Part shown: positions 1-11,567 of the stretch, one piece after another | Numbering within the stretch: the stretch's first letter is position 1 | Layout of the letters: the number at the start of each line of letters is the position of its first letter | Assembly (NCBI GenBank): GCA_947683425.1 | Contig: CANTUQ010000102.1 | Location: 682,001-746,000, forward strand | Length of the DNA stretch: 64,000 bases | Direction: 5' to 3' | DNA from: Excoecaria cochinchinensis | Taxonomy: Eukaryota; Streptophyta; Magnoliopsida; Malpighiales; Euphorbiaceae | The notes under the pieces: generated by a model | What the model was told of the DNA's origin: nothing | The model's input: the letters and a program-made list of their open reading frames with translations, nothing else | Database searches by the model: none | Translations under genes and position numbers: made by a program

Positions 1-524
1 AAGTTAAAGTAATTCGAGAGTTTGCTTTATCCGACATTTAATAGAGATTCATTATCAAGGTATATTTGAGAGATTGGTATATTGAGATAATTGCTATAGA
101 TTAGTGTTTATTCTTAAAATATGTAATTAGAAACCTCTAATTCATTAATGAAAATTGTGAGTTAGAATTTTAATTATATGTTTTAGGCATCTTAATTCAT
201 GTCGAGAGAGTGAGTTAAAAGTTTATTCTAACTTGGCTTGCATAAAAAGATGAAAGATGTTAATCTAAATGATGGAATCAAGTTCATTGTTTTTAATTCT
301 TCATGATTTATTTTATCTTCTTTTGACTATCATTAACTAGGTTTAATTAGTTTACATGTTAGATTAGATTAAAATCAACTCTTCCATTAATTAATCATTG
401 TAAACAAGATTAAAATCAATTAGTAATAGTGTGTAAAGACGTTCCTCGTGGGATCGATATCTTAAGTACTATTGCGGTACACCGTATACTTGCGGTATGT
501 TGCATCATTAGGAAATGCACAACA
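1..524 (+). mobile_element. 3' end of a Ty3/gypsy-type LTR, fragment
   Basis: AT-rich sequence ending in a block around 440-507 (CGTGGGATCGATATC, then TACACCGTATACTTGCGGTA, then TTGCATCA). This block resembles the 3' end of Athila-type LTRs; the Athila LTRs later in this window end in a comparable block just before the primer binding site. No primer binding site or coding sequence follows, because LTR D starts at about 525. It may be a truncated or solo LTR. Family assignment is by resemblance only. Confidence 0.4.
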
Positions 525-782
525 TGTTACCAGACAAGGACATTCATGGCAATAATGAAATCAGAACAATAAAATTTCTAACATCCTAACCACAAAACAC
601 ACACACACACCATCATTCGCACTAAAGATTATTACATCTCATTGCAATTGCTAAATCAATAAACTTAATTACAGCCGACAACTAATAAAAACATTCTATA
701 ACCTCTACCGACTCATTAGCCAAAGTCACAGAAGACCGCTGCGCTACTCTGATCTCCTAACCTACACGGATAAACAACCGTA

Positions 783-800
783 CTAAGCGATAACACTTAG
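783..800 (-). other. Conserved hairpin near the 3' end of LTR D
   Basis: CTAAGCGATAACACTTAG forms a near-perfect stem. The same stem is in both C LTRs (49559-49576 and 54767-54784). Its position near the 3' end of diverged LTRs suggests an RNA-level role such as 3' end formation, which is inference. Confidence 0.5.
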
Positions 801-2767
801 TCAAGCAAACAAATAGTGGGCAGCCACTCATAGTGGTTACCGAGGTAAACACATGCAAATCAACATATAAATACATAAACATAAAGGAATACCGGATAAA
901 GCTATTACCAACGAATATCTTTATTCGGATATTAAATTTAAACAATTTCACACGTATGAGTTTCTTATAAAGCGAAAATTGAAACACTTCTTTACTTTTT
1001 AACTCAAAATCTACTATACAAAACTTATAATATACTTAAAAATCGCTTAATAGCCTTGTAGATTGTTAAACTTCAGAAGTTATTAAAATATGTTTGAATA
1101 ATTGAATATAATGCTTACGGAATCCCATTTTATAAACATTTCCAAGTTATACAGATTACAGTCTTAGTATTTATGTCACGACATTTCCCCTTATTCAAAA
1201 TGTTACTTGTTCAAAATCAAACAAAACATTTAAACTTTCAGATTTGGTTCGGGCTCGAAATAATTATTCCAAGCTTTCTACGTATCCCTATGGTTTGGGA
1301 ATCAGAACCACGTAGTTCTACCAAAAACTTCATTCACACAAGTTCCAGAATTAGTCCTAACATCTTTCTTAAATCCGGTTATCGATCTCATGCTTACTAG
1401 TCGATATGAAGTCAATATATTCATTAATAGTCATCAAACAACGCACATAAATCTCTTACTGATTCACTTACCCATGCCTATGTGCCAAAGGCAGATAGAA
1501 CATTACATACCTGTATTCTCATATAAACATATAAACATATATATATATATATATACATTCACAGAGTACATTTACTAAGCTTTTCAACTATAACAATCTT
1601 GCATATCAAGTATTCCAATAGCTCTCTCCAAAGACATCATATAGACAAGCACACTCATAACTTTTGAACAGATTAATAACATGCATTATCCCAATACAAT
1701 TTCTTATGCAATCCGGATCTTTACATACATGCCTATTAGAACAAACATTACTTGATACCTTTCTTTTTATTTAATAGATATCGCCTTATAATACAAAACA
1801 CATGGGTATCTGAAGATACTACAACTTCCCACATAAGTGTCCATAAAGGATCCAGAACAGAGGAGTGCGTAAAGCACTAGTTCAAATGATATCTATCATT
1901 AAACGCGTCCGATACATATTCACATAACAATTTGGCAAGTCATCACAGAACTTATCAATTAATTCATATTCTTTTATTCATTTTATTGCCTGCTAAGTCA
2001 AAAGGGGTGGATAACGAGTATACAGTGACAGTACCTTATGGGTACGAATCGAAAAACAGTTTATTTATCACATTTAAAACATTTTACGGAGGGGACCTTA
2101 AACAAGATCCAAATACTTTCAGGGATCGTGAGGATCTGAACGAGGACCTGATCAGGGTCCAAACAGAACAGAGGGCTGCAGCTAACAGAACTCTATAGGC
2201 ATGCCTATCTATCCACGACTCGACTAATGTAGGCTAAATTCCATGTTGTTATTATTGGATTCGTCTCATTTCCACATACATACACATTCCACAATAAGCA
2301 TAACATTCTTTCATTTTTAATTAGGCACATGCATTCATTTACATATAACATCTCATATGAACATATTAAGCATATTTATGTTATTAAATATCATGTCCAT
2401 ATTTAGTCTCAACAATTACTTTACCATTATTATATTTATTTAGACTTAACCGCTAAGTTCACGTTTCATTACACACGTACATTTAAAACATAATCATGGT
2501 AGATCAAATTCTTAAATTTCAATAATTTCTATGCATGGAAAAAACATCAATAATTCATATTTCCACTAGGCTGACTCTTGCAAGTCATACATAATACAAA
2601 TCATGCCCCAAGTCATAGCATATCATTTATCCTGAAGAATTCATAATATTGCCCATATAAATAAGCATACTATATTGCATACAGGGGTAAAAATCTATAA
2701 AGAAACCATTTGAAATTCATTTTAGAAGTGAAGGGCAAAATCGAAAAAATAGGGTAGGGGAAGCTCA

Positions 2768-3160
2768 CTGTCGCGATCACGACAAAGTCGCGCTCGCGAT
2801 AGAATGGCATCAGACACGAGTCATGCAAGTCGACACGACTCGTGTCGATGCCCTGCTCCCTATAGCAAGTCGTGCTCTAAAGCATGACTTGCGATAACCA
2901 TCAGGAGCACGAGTCATGCTGCTCCCTCCGAGTCACACGCAACCTTCACGCATCGTGAAAATTCTTCACGACTCGTGAAGGCTTGCTCCCACGCCGCTCC
3001 CTGCCTAGCTGCACGAATCGTGCACGTCGAAGACTGCACGAGTCGTGCTGCTTTACACTAGTCGGACGCCCCTCATTCTTCAATGCAAAATCAACGTGAA
3101 TGGGACTTCACGATTCTGTCGCGCTCGCGAGGATGTTGCGGTCGCGACAGCATCGTGACT
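2768..3160. repeat. Cluster of CpG-rich palindromes in LTR D
   Basis: A string of short palindromes in otherwise AT-rich DNA: TGTCGCGATCACGACA and GTCGCGCTCGCGA at 2768-2801, CACGACTCGTG-type stems at 2815-3060, and TCGCGCTCGCGA plus GTCGCGACAG at 3118-3153. The first pair corresponds to the TGTCGCGAGCGCGACA type of element C; the CACGACTCGTG types are particular to D. Confidence 0.75.
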
Positions 3161-4302
3161 CCCAATTCCCAAAAAAATGCAGGGAAACCCAGAACTTGCA
3201 ATCCAAAACTCATTTTGACCCAAAATCAAACCAAACCTCATCTTACCTTAAAATAAGCCTTCTACTATCACATATAACATAAAACATAACTTAAATCCAC
3301 GATTTACAAAATCAAAATCATGCTTAGCAAAATCAAACTCTTCAAGAACACAAACCAAGAAATTTTAAGCAAATATTCATCAAATTTCAATAATTGCTCA
3401 ATACCTCAACATTCATGCATTATAACTTAAATCAATAGAATACCCATAACATTAACACTCTAATAAACCTCATCCAATATCAAATTTCCAGAAATCACAT
3501 GCTAACACACAAATCACAAATCAATATCAAAATCAATCAATTCTCAAATAAATTCCCAACCTTTAATTCCTTTGCTCTGATTAGCTTTCTTGGTTGCTCT
3601 TTCATGCTCCTAAACCCATCCAAGATCTTTCCTAACCAAAACCCTCATCAAACTCACACAAACAATAGAAACCCTAGATCAAAACACACTCAAATAAAAT
3701 CCAAAGAAAAGATGATAGAGGAGAAGAAAGCCCAATAAAACTTACCAATCTCACTTGTGATGATCAATTTCCACCAAGGAATCACAGCCAAAGAGGAGCA
3801 ATCATGATGGAGCAAAGTGGGAAGAAGAAGAGGAGGAGAAAGAGGCGTGAGGAAGAGAGAACAGGAGAGCTTGGGCAAAATTCTGCTCTTCCTTTCTCTT
3901 TCATTGCCTTACATACCCCGCTCTAAATCCTTGCCACATGTCATCACATAATTGGTGGAACTTGACCATTCACACCCTACACCCATACATGACACTACAC
4001 ACAAGACTACCTCCACTAACACAAACACTACTTCCCTCTATACATGCACACTCTATCAAAACCCACAATTAGCTGTTTATGTCAAATTCTCTTTTTAATC
4101 CTCATACTCTTATAACCTTAGACATTGATATTCATAATTTACTAATCCTTCACAATTTACTATTGGCCGCACTTATCGGAACTTTTACTTAAATTCTTAA
4201 ATTTTCCATCTGACATACCAAACACTTCAACTTGCACAACCTCGGTCGCTACTCATTCTCAATATGCACAAATCCTTTTAGGGTACTTTTCGGGGTGTGA
4301 CA

Positions 4303-4368
4303 AAAATAATTTTTCTCTAAAGAAAATCCCCCCATAATTCTCTATCCAAAAATGATTTTATACCTCCC
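4303..4368 (-). repeat. B1 3' LTR, left piece
   Basis: These 66 bp continue into 11592 once A2 and one CTCCC copy are removed; the 5-bp repeat at the two A2 ends shows that the two sides were adjacent. The LTR terminus is not visible at the boundary with D. Confidence 0.7.
4364..4368. repeat. Target site duplication of A2, left copy (CTCCC)
   Basis: Direct repeat of 11587-11591, directly outside the TG...CA ends of A2. Confidence 0.85.
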
Positions 4369-6405
4369 TGTGACGCGCGCCGGATCCCGATGCGCCGCCC
4401 GTTCGACCGCCCGCACGTGGGCGACCGGGGCATTTGCGGGTCCGTTGGCAGCTTACGATAAATCGCTAGTGCATCTATGTTGGGCAACAAGGAGGTATCA
4501 TGGAGTCGCCACCCAATAGAACATTGGAAAAGTTTCTCTCGCCTCGGAGAGCCTAAGACTTGCGCATTTTATCCATATTGGGCCATGAGGCCTAGGATTA
4601 GCGCTAAAGCCTCGTGACCCAAGAAGTATTTTGGAGGATAACCTCTAACCTCTCGAGCCCAAAGACCAGAGCTGGGTCCGGGATTTCTCATCTATTTCTA
4701 CCTCAATTAGCTTATGATCAAATTTTAATGTCATTAATTCGCTCTCTCTCCACACTATGCAGTTTAATTGAAAAGCGCATTTATTCACATTTTGAAAGCA
4801 ATAAATGATCAAATAGATAATAAAAGCGATAAATTACAATAATACAAGGAGCGGAATACAACTCCCTTTATAATCGTGCGATTCATACACAAATCGGGGC
4901 ATTGTTTATTTTGAGGACTTTGGTCCTCGCATGCATCATTATCAAAAATGGGATATTTAATATGTGATGATCTTTATTGGATGAAAATAGGGCATTGGAC
5001 CCTTTTGCATTTTATACAAAGCTCATTTTATTTAAGTATAAATCGTTGATCTATTTTTTACATTCAACGGGATAAAAGAGCTTATTCATATACATAAAAT
5101 AATCAATGAATGAATAGGCGAGAGAAAATAAATCAAGAGGTTTAAGAAAACTAAACCGGACGAAATCTCCCACGCATGGTAGGCAGCCGCTCAAGCCCGG
5201 AATTTTCCAAGAGGACCAATACACACTCACAGAAAGTTGAGAAATGTTAATATACATAAAATTAACATATAAAAAATCGAAGAGACTGAATAGATATAAA
5301 AAAAATGATCAAAAAATGGAGGCAGGACCCACCGACGGCCTTTCCTGGTTGACCGACGGGCGTCGGTTTGGTTATTCGATATGCCCGTTTGTCACTCAAG
5401 AATGGGCGTCTGTAGGCGGGTGACCGACGGGCGTCGGTCATGAAGATAACCCGTCGGTCACCTCTGTCTCCGAAAAACAGAAAGGAAAAAAGGGCCTTTC
5501 AAGATCAAAAAGCAAGTTTTATCCAAAAAAGGAGATGAGGGAGTCAAAATAAAGAAGAGTAATGACAGGTATTCAAAAATTTCACATAATGAATAAATAA
5601 ATAAATGAATAATCAAATATGAGAATGAAAATGGAGAGAGGATCCGGAATATTTACCCTCAGATAGTCGCTTCGGGTAAGATTTTGGTGTCGGTTAGATC
5701 CCCGCGCGTTCCACGAGAAACAGATAATGAAAGATTAGAGAGAGAAAATGGGCTATTTCACCTCCAATCCTTCAGAAAATCGATTTTGGAATCGAAATCT
5801 AAAGAAAACTAATTAGCTTTTAGTTCCTTTGATTGATTTGATCCTTGATTAAATAAAGTTCTTTGGAAAAAGGTGTTTTTAGAAGAGAGAGAAAACGTGC
5901 TAGAATTTTGGCAGAGTTTCCTCTTCTGAAAAATTTTCCAACCCTCTTCAAATGAAAATCCGGACCTTATATAGCCAGACACGACCGACGGGCATCGGTG
6001 TATAGAGGCGGGCATCGGAAGAATCCTACTGACACAAGGACACTTCCGACGGCCCTGCCACATCCACCGACGGGCGTCGGAACGGTTGCGTGCTCCGGGA
6101 AACCAGGCGGCTCCTGACAGGGGCGGTGACTTTCCGACGGGCGTCGGAAAATACCCTGAGCCGTCGGTGACTCGAAGCGACGGGCTACCTCCACAGACGG
6201 GCTGGCCGTCTGTGGAGGACAAAAAGCCTTTTTGACTTGAAAAACTTCCGTTTTCTCCCCCTCTGCCCAGGAAGTGCAGGAAAACCTCATTTCTCATGGA
6301 ACGCGGGACTAAAACCTCCAAATTCAGCCTCCCATACAGGCTTGAATATTGATTTCATCATAGGGTAACCTCTGATCCGGACCGCTCCGGGACACGGTGC
6401 TTACA
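4369..6405 (-). repeat. A2 3' LTR (2037 bp)
   Basis: Aligns over its whole length with the A LTRs (15962-18016, and 45101-46262 plus 55249-56141). On the minus strand it starts TGTAAGCACC and ends CGCGTCACA. It carries two clusters of ACCGACGGGCGTCGGT palindromes, one upstream of the TATA box (5985-6215) and one in the transcribed part (5325-5465). Confidence 0.92.
5965..6215 (-). promoter_or_regulatory. A2 LTR promoter: palindrome cluster plus TATA box
   Basis: On the minus strand TATATAA lies at 5973-5967. Exactly 11 nt upstream is GCCCGTCGG (5993-5985), and six or more further GACGGGC/GCCCGTC copies run to 6215. This fits a U3 enhancer and core promoter. The same motif and spacing recur at the internal promoters of A2 and A. 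Confidence 0.7.
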
Positions 6406-6430
6406 GTTGCCCCCAGTTTTGGGGAAACTA
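6406..6430 (-). other. Polypurine tract region of A2
   Basis: The minus strand reads GGGGAAAC...ACTGGGGGCAAC directly before the LTR start. The same purine block stands beside the other Tat LTRs here (18017, 12135, 58677). Confidence 0.7.
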
Positions 6431-6589
6431 GTGCACAAGCGCCTAGATAAGCCAAAACTCAGAGAAAGGTTGGAAAGGAAGCGTACCTGCGATGGCTTTT
6501 CACCTTCCGTGCCTTTTGTCGGGTAGACCTCATCTCGATCTGTAGGGCTTGATGAGATGCAGCATGCTTTGGCTACAATCTTAGTCTGG

Positions 6590-6960
6590 TGAAGTGCGGC
6601 ACTCTCTGACCGCAGCTTCGATCTGGTGAAGTGCAGTGTTCTCTAACCGCAACTTCGATCGGTGAGATGCAGCACTCTCTGGCTACAGTCTCAATCTGGT
6701 GAAGTGCAGTGTTCTCTAACCGCAACTTCGATCGGTGAGATGCAGCACTCTCTGGCTACAGTCTCGATCTGGTGAAGTGCAGTGTTCTCTAACCGCAACT
6801 TCGATCGGTGAGATGCAGCACTCTCTGTCTACAGTCTCGATCTGGTGAAGTGCAGTGTTCTCTAACCGCAACTTCGATCGGTGAGATGCAGCACTCTCTG
6901 GCTATAGTCTTGATCTGGTGAAGTGCAGTGTTCTCTAACCGCAACTTCGGTCTTGGAGTG
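6590..6960 (-). repeat. A2 3' UTR tandem array, 73-bp unit
   Basis: ATCTGGTGAAGTGC starts at 6621, 6694, 6767, 6840 and 6913, an exact 73-bp period over five units, with less regular flanking copies. Units differ by a few bases. Arrays in this position are known for Tat elements (hypervariable 3' UTR). The open frame across it is a by-product. Between 6961 and 7403 I see only AT-rich 3' UTR. Confidence 0.9.
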
Positions 6961-7403
6961 CGAAAACTCCGCTGGTTTTCTTGTTTCAAAGGAGATCTTT
7001 TTAGTCGATGTCTGTGTTCAGATCGGTATTCCTCTGTACCTGTGTGATGAAAAAAGAATTTCGTTAGCTCATGCTTGAGTGGTCGTCTTTTATCCTGTCT
7101 ATTGATGGCATGATTTTGCTTTATTCGCTACGCCATGTTTCACCCTTTGTCCATTTTTCTTTTATTGAGATGTTATTGATTATCATTTTTGTTTGTTTGT
7201 TTCGTATTATTTTTCATTGTCATTTTTATCGACTCATGAGTAAATATGAGAATATACACTTTCTGTGATGTTATTCGAGCAATCAATCGAAAAGAAAACA
7301 TGCAAATAATGAAGCAAAAGTTTTCCATTAGAAATGTCATTTTTGTACAGTGCAAATACAAAATATAAAATATACAAGAGATGCAAAAATAACTCCCTGA
7401 AGC

Positions 7404-9443
7404 TCAGAGAGGTGTGTAGTCTGAAGGCTCATCGGGATCCTCATCATCCGATATATGCACGGTCCCAGGCGGAGGTGGATGGGCCGGAGGTGGTGGCGGG
7501 GCTGTAGAGGGTCCTGCCTCGTGATCGTGGGCTCGCCTGAACTGAACCTGAGCATAGCCGTCCAAGAAGGGCTGGGCGCAGGTGTTCATAAGCCCTAAGG
7601 TCTCAGAAACCCTCTCTCCCAACTTCTTGAAGGCTTGGCTCAGCTGAGTGGTCTGCTCAGCAGCGGCCGTCCTCCTATGCTCTAGGCTCTGCTCCGTCTG
7701 CTGCCTAAACTCCCTCATGGTCTGAGAAAGAGGAGGGAGAATCCCCTCCATCGCCTGGACGCGGGATCTCAGAGAGTCAAGTGACTCATTAATCATCTGA
7801 AGGGTCATATCGACCCTCTGAGACGCCTGGTCCTGTGACGTCCTCACATCATGAGCGAGCTGCTGCCTCAACTCCCTCTTTCCCTGAGCAATCTGCTCAA
7901 CCAGCCTCATCTGCTCTCCTCTAAAGGCCTCCAGAACTCGAGTCTGCTCATCTCTAAAGGCGTCCATGGCCCGAGTCTGCTCTCTAGCTGTATGCTCAAT
8001 GTAGCCTGCCTGCTCCCGAGATAGGCGCTCCACCGACTGAGACTGCTCCTGAATAGCAGCCTGCTGGCGATCCAACCTCTCGTGAATAGCCCTATCCCTC
8101 TCATCCTGTCGCCGCTCAAAGGCCATAAACATGGAGGAGAGGAGCTGGAAATAGTCCGGCTGAGCTGGCTGATGTGGTGCTGGCTCTGGTGGTGGTGCCG
8201 AAGAAGTGGATGCCCCAGGATCGCCTCGGGAGTACGGATGGTATCTCTTGGAAGGCCCGTGGGTAGTCCTCTGTACCCTGGCGCTTGGCGATGGGGCTGG
8301 AGTCGGGGCCCTGGATGCCGGTGAAGAGGCGAAGAGATTGTCCATCGTGATCTCAAAATCAAAGTCCGAGGGGGTCCTAGGAGGCTCCTGCTGCTGTGGT
8401 GGAGGTACTACCCGCGGCTGAGGAGGCTGGGGAGGCTGGTGCTCCAGCTGAGGCTCTGTCTGTGGAGGCTGAGGCTATACCTGCGAAGGCTGAGGCTGTG
8501 GCTCGGGCTCTGGCTGTGAAGGCTGCTCCTCCTCTGGCTCTGGGTGATCAGGATCTGCCCCCAAGGGTGGAAGGCTGAACATCTGCCGGGTCTCGTGGAT
8601 AGTCAACACCCTATAAGCCTCTGCCTGGCCAGGAATCGGGGAGATCATCCCCATCTAAACTGCCGCTGCAGCGTCTACATGGATCCCCTCCGGCAAGGGT
8701 CCTCTCAATCTCTCGGGGTTAAACCCCAATCTCAACAGCAATCGAGTGATGACTCCTCCTACCATCACCACTGGCGTCAACCCTCTGCCGACTCTGGTTA
8801 GGTTGGCCAAGATCTCGTGGCTAATGTTGAGACGTTGGCCTGCCACCATAGCCCAGAGGCTCCAGATCTCGGCCGCGTTAAGCGACCCTGGATTACCAGC
8901 TCAACCGAGGTACGAGCTGGAAAGCACTCTGTGCAGATACCGGAGTGCCTGAGACACCAGTACGGTGCTCTTCGCTGTATCATGATCGTACAGCACTCCT
9001 GGTATAGCAATGGCCGCCCAATGGGCGTGTCTCACCGCTCGCCGCGAGATCTCAACCTCCTCCCCCGTAGGGAGCCCCATGGCCTGAGCAAACCTCTGCC
9101 TGGTGATGCTGACATGGTCGCCATCAAACCAAAACTGTACCACCCCCGGGTCAGTATCTGCACTCTGGAAGCCTGTGTAGCGGAGAGTGGCCAAGACCTG
9201 GCGGGTAGCCTCCGAAAATGTCTGGAAGGCGGGCTCGAGTAACTCTGTCCAACCAGCGCCCTCGGCGAGTAGATCAAACTCCGGGGCCAACCCAAGGGCC
9301 TCCAGGAATGGGCGAGATACGAAACGGCTGGCTCGAAACTCTACCTGAGCCAACGCTCTGTACCTCTGAGCGGACTCGTCATCCATCCAAGCCGAAGCTA
9401 CAAGCTCGGGCTGGGCCTGTGGTGCTCTGCGTCTGGGAGGCAT
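7404..9443 (-). pseudogene. ORF2 of A2: ATHILA ORF1-like accessory protein, three stops
   Basis: One reading frame of 680 codons from ATG at 9443 to the stop at 7404, broken by TGA (8901-8903), TAG (8655-8657) and TAG (8475-8477); A has CGA at the first site and CAG at the second. The N-terminal half (about residues 15-260) resembles the plant retrotransposon ORF-1/ATHILA family: PGVVQFWFDGDHVSITRQRF, then RYLHRVLSSSYLG, then a hydrophobic VVMVGGVITRLLLRLG stretch. A Pro/Gln-rich linker follows. The C-terminal third is a long coiled coil rich in ERL, EQ and RD heptads (about 8100-7650), ending in an acidic tail. The function of this family is unknown. The start is supported by the intron acceptor one base upstream and by the homologous ORF in A. 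Confidence 0.75.
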
Positions 9444-9444
9444 C

Positions 9445-10147
9445 CTGCAAAAGGGAAGATATTAGATGCCGTGAATTTGGCGGAACAAATATTTTAAACT
9501 CATTTCCAAGGCGAAGGCCACTTTAGGCCTCACCAGGGCAATAACGGCCCAGACAAAAATAGAGAATTGATAAAACATAACGAAAGCGCAAAGGCTTTGC
9601 TTATGGGAATAGTTAAATGCGCCTTGCACACATCATGGCAAGAAAATAACGTACACTCAGCATGAAAATAATTAAAGTGAATAAGAATGGGCTTTCCAAG
9701 CCCCAAGGCATGCGTTATACATGAAAAATATTCGATTCTAGAATAAAAATTTGGGCAGCACCCCGGCAGGGATATGCCCAACCTCCTGCATGAAAAAAAG
9801 CAAGATAATAGGCCTCAGGCCCCAGCAATATTAAATGCATGTAAATGGGGCGCACCCCGGCAAGAGTGTGCCCCCAACAACTCAAAAATAGTGGCCTCAG
9901 GCCGCAAAAGCAAATTATGCACAAAAATGGTGCGCTAAAAGAGTGCAATTCTAAAACACCAAGATTATAGAAAAATTCTATTTCTATGTGATCATGCAAA
10001 AAGTTCAGATTTAATTAGACTAAAACGACATAGAAAAATGGGCGGCATTCCCCCTAAATTCTAAAATCATCTAAAGCTTCTTAAAGTTAAAAGAAGAAGG
10101 GAAATAAATTGAATAAAAATAAAAAAAAAGAGTAATTATTTACTTAC
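9445..10147 (-). other. Leader intron of A2 ORF2
   Basis: On the minus strand the donor is ACAA|GTAAGTAA (G at 10147) and the acceptor is CCTTTTGCAG|GATG, ending at 9445, with the ATG at 9443. Length is 703 bp. A has the same pair (21917 and 21220), and the Athila element has the same donor before its homologous ORF. Nothing else is recognised in the intron. Confidence 0.65.
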
Positions 10148-10341
10148 TTGTAATCCGGAGAAGTGTAGAAACTGGAGAAATACAAATATCCGGGCACCGG
10201 GCGAGTATATAATGCGAAAAAATGAAGAAATCGCGAAAAAATAAGAAGAAAAGCCTCAAAAAACGCTAGAAAACGTTTAGAAACCGCTTGAGAGAGGAAG
10301 AAGAAAGGGATAGCAACGTTTGCACCGTCTGTCACTCGCCC

Positions 10342-10589
10342 TTATATAGAATTTTGTGACCGACGGGCAGGGCGTCTGTACAAGCGACCGACGGGCTGGC
10401 CGTCTGTCGCGCAATGAATGCAATTTAATGCGCGTGATGAATGTAATGATGACGCATGTATTTGCCCGGTGGACTTCCGACAGGCAGGCCGTCCCTATGG
10501 AGAGGCGGGCAGACCGTCTCTGTAGAGAGGCGGGTAGGCCGTCTCTGTAGAGGGGCGGGTAGGCCGTCGGTGACCCTTCCCTATAAAAT
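10342..10589. promoter_or_regulatory. Divergent internal promoter of A2 (ORF2 minus, aORF plus)
   Basis: A minus-strand TATATAA (10348-10342) points to ORF2. A plus-strand TATAAAAT (10582-10589) points to the aORF start at 10647. Between them lie repeated ACCGACGGGC and GGCCGTC motifs. The gap from motif to TATA is 11 nt on both sides: GCCCGTCGG at 10368-10360 for the minus side and GCCGTCGG at 10563-10570 for the plus side. This is the same motif and spacing as the LTR promoter. Confidence 0.7.
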
Positions 10590-10646
10590 CTGCAAAATTT
10601 TGCCTTTCTTCATTTTCCAACACCTTGGGCCTTTATTCTTCTCAAC

Positions 10647-11567
10647 ATGTCTTCCCCTCTTGCCCAAAGGATGTACCGTATCTTAGACGACAAACACACT
10701 TGGGGAGAAGGCGCCCTTTCCTCTCTGTCCGGGCTGAAATACCTGTGCCGGGTGAAAATCGACCAGAACCTCCTCCTGGCGGCGACCCACTTTTGGAACC
10801 CCCGATTCCACGTCTTCCAATTCACCTACCAGGAACTGTGTCCCTTGCCTGAAGAGTGGGCTTCCATTCTGGGAGCCTGGTTCCCTCCTGGCGCTCTGGC
10901 TTGCGTCCCCCGCTGCGGCCTACTTCAGACCCGGGACGTAGCCATGGCTCTGGGCATACCTCCTTCCGAGGCCGTCCGGCTGATTCCCCTGAGCTCCTCC
11001 TTTTCTCTGGAGCCACTGATCGAGGCTCTGGATCAGTTCACCGACATCCCCACCTATCGGGTAAGCATCACGTTCTTATTCTGCATGGTGAACTTCCTTA
11101 CTGTTGTTCCAGGAGGTTTGACAGGTGACTTTCGTCTGTTCGGAGTCCTGAGCGACTTTCATCTGGGCCTGTCACCCCTACCACTTATCCTGGCCGAAAC
11201 CATCTTGGGTCTGGACGCTGTGAGCTTTGGGTCCACTACAACCTTTACTGGTAGCCCCTTATTACTCCAGGTACGTCATTATTTTAAAGGTAGTGCGTCC
11301 CTTATGGATTTTCACACTAGCTTTTCTTAGCGGGAGGTGCGTCCTTTCGGATTTTCACACAACCCTGTGCCTTATTTTTGCCTGAAGTAAACCCTACTTA
11401 CCCCAGCGGCTTATTTTTTTCTTTTCTTTTTTTTTTTTCAGATCTGGTTACAGGAGAAACTGAAGATGCTGTCTGAACCACCCCCTCGAGTCACTCCGCA
11501 GTACTCGCCGAGCCATTTCTTGCCTCGTCGACGATTGCATGGGTGTACCACGGCTGGTGAAGGCATT
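10647..11567 (+). pseudogene. Antisense accessory ORF (aORF) of A2, truncated
   Basis: Exon 1 (10647-11270, 208 codons, open) starts with ATG 65 bp after the TATA box. A GT-AG intron (11271-11441) interrupts it in phase 0 after LLLQ. Exon 2 continues open (IWLQEKLKMLSEPPPR...) until about 11567, where the element's internal deletion begins. The N-terminal part (HFWNPRFHVFQFTYQELCPL) resembles DUF7745/plant-mobile-domain-like proteins encoded antisense in Tat elements; the role is unknown. It runs opposite to gag-pol and diverges from ORF2. The A copy shows the missing C-terminal half. Confidence 0.65.
11271..11441 (+). other. Intron of the A2 antisense ORF
   Basis: Donor CTCCAG|GTACGT; acceptor T-rich ...TTTTCAG|ATCTGG; 171 bp, phase 0. 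The intron start (a block around GTGCGTCCCTTATGGATTTT) is almost identical in A and still recognisable in B1 and B2. Confidence 0.75.

Larger units (their letters stand above)
525..4302 (-). mobile_element. Solo LTR (family D), Tekay/Del-like
   Basis: On the minus strand it starts TGTCACACCCC (4302) and appears to end TCTGGTAACA (525), 3778 bp, close to the 3773-bp LTR of element C. Blocks align with C: 2140-2220 matches 48790-48890, and the hairpin at 783-800 matches 49559-49576. No internal region, primer site or polypurine tract adjoins either end, so it is read as a solo LTR. The 5-bp flanks (CAACA left, AAAAT right) do not match, so the insertion is not clean or an end is misplaced. It abuts the B1 LTR at 4303. 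No protein gene is credible here; short frames such as 1932-2198 are chance. Confidence 0.7.

Noticed and set aside
1932..2198. An 88-codon frame that is also seen at 57236-57475
   Set aside because: Both lie in copies of LTR D, antisense to it, without an ATG start; shared only because the LTR sequence is shared, and the second copy has a stop.
525..4302. D as a clean insertion with target duplication
   Set aside because: Flanking 5-mers CAACA and AAAAT do not match, and neither side continues as one target sequence.
7907..8578. Several overlapping ORFs on both strands
   Set aside because: Shadows of the repetitive, GC-rich ORF2 coiled-coil and Pro/Gln-rich region.
11061..11112. A 52-bp GT-AG intron in aORF exon 1 (also near 22785)
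   Set aside because: Splice-like ends are conserved, but removal shifts the frame into an immediate TGA, whereas the unspliced frame is open and conserved in both copies.
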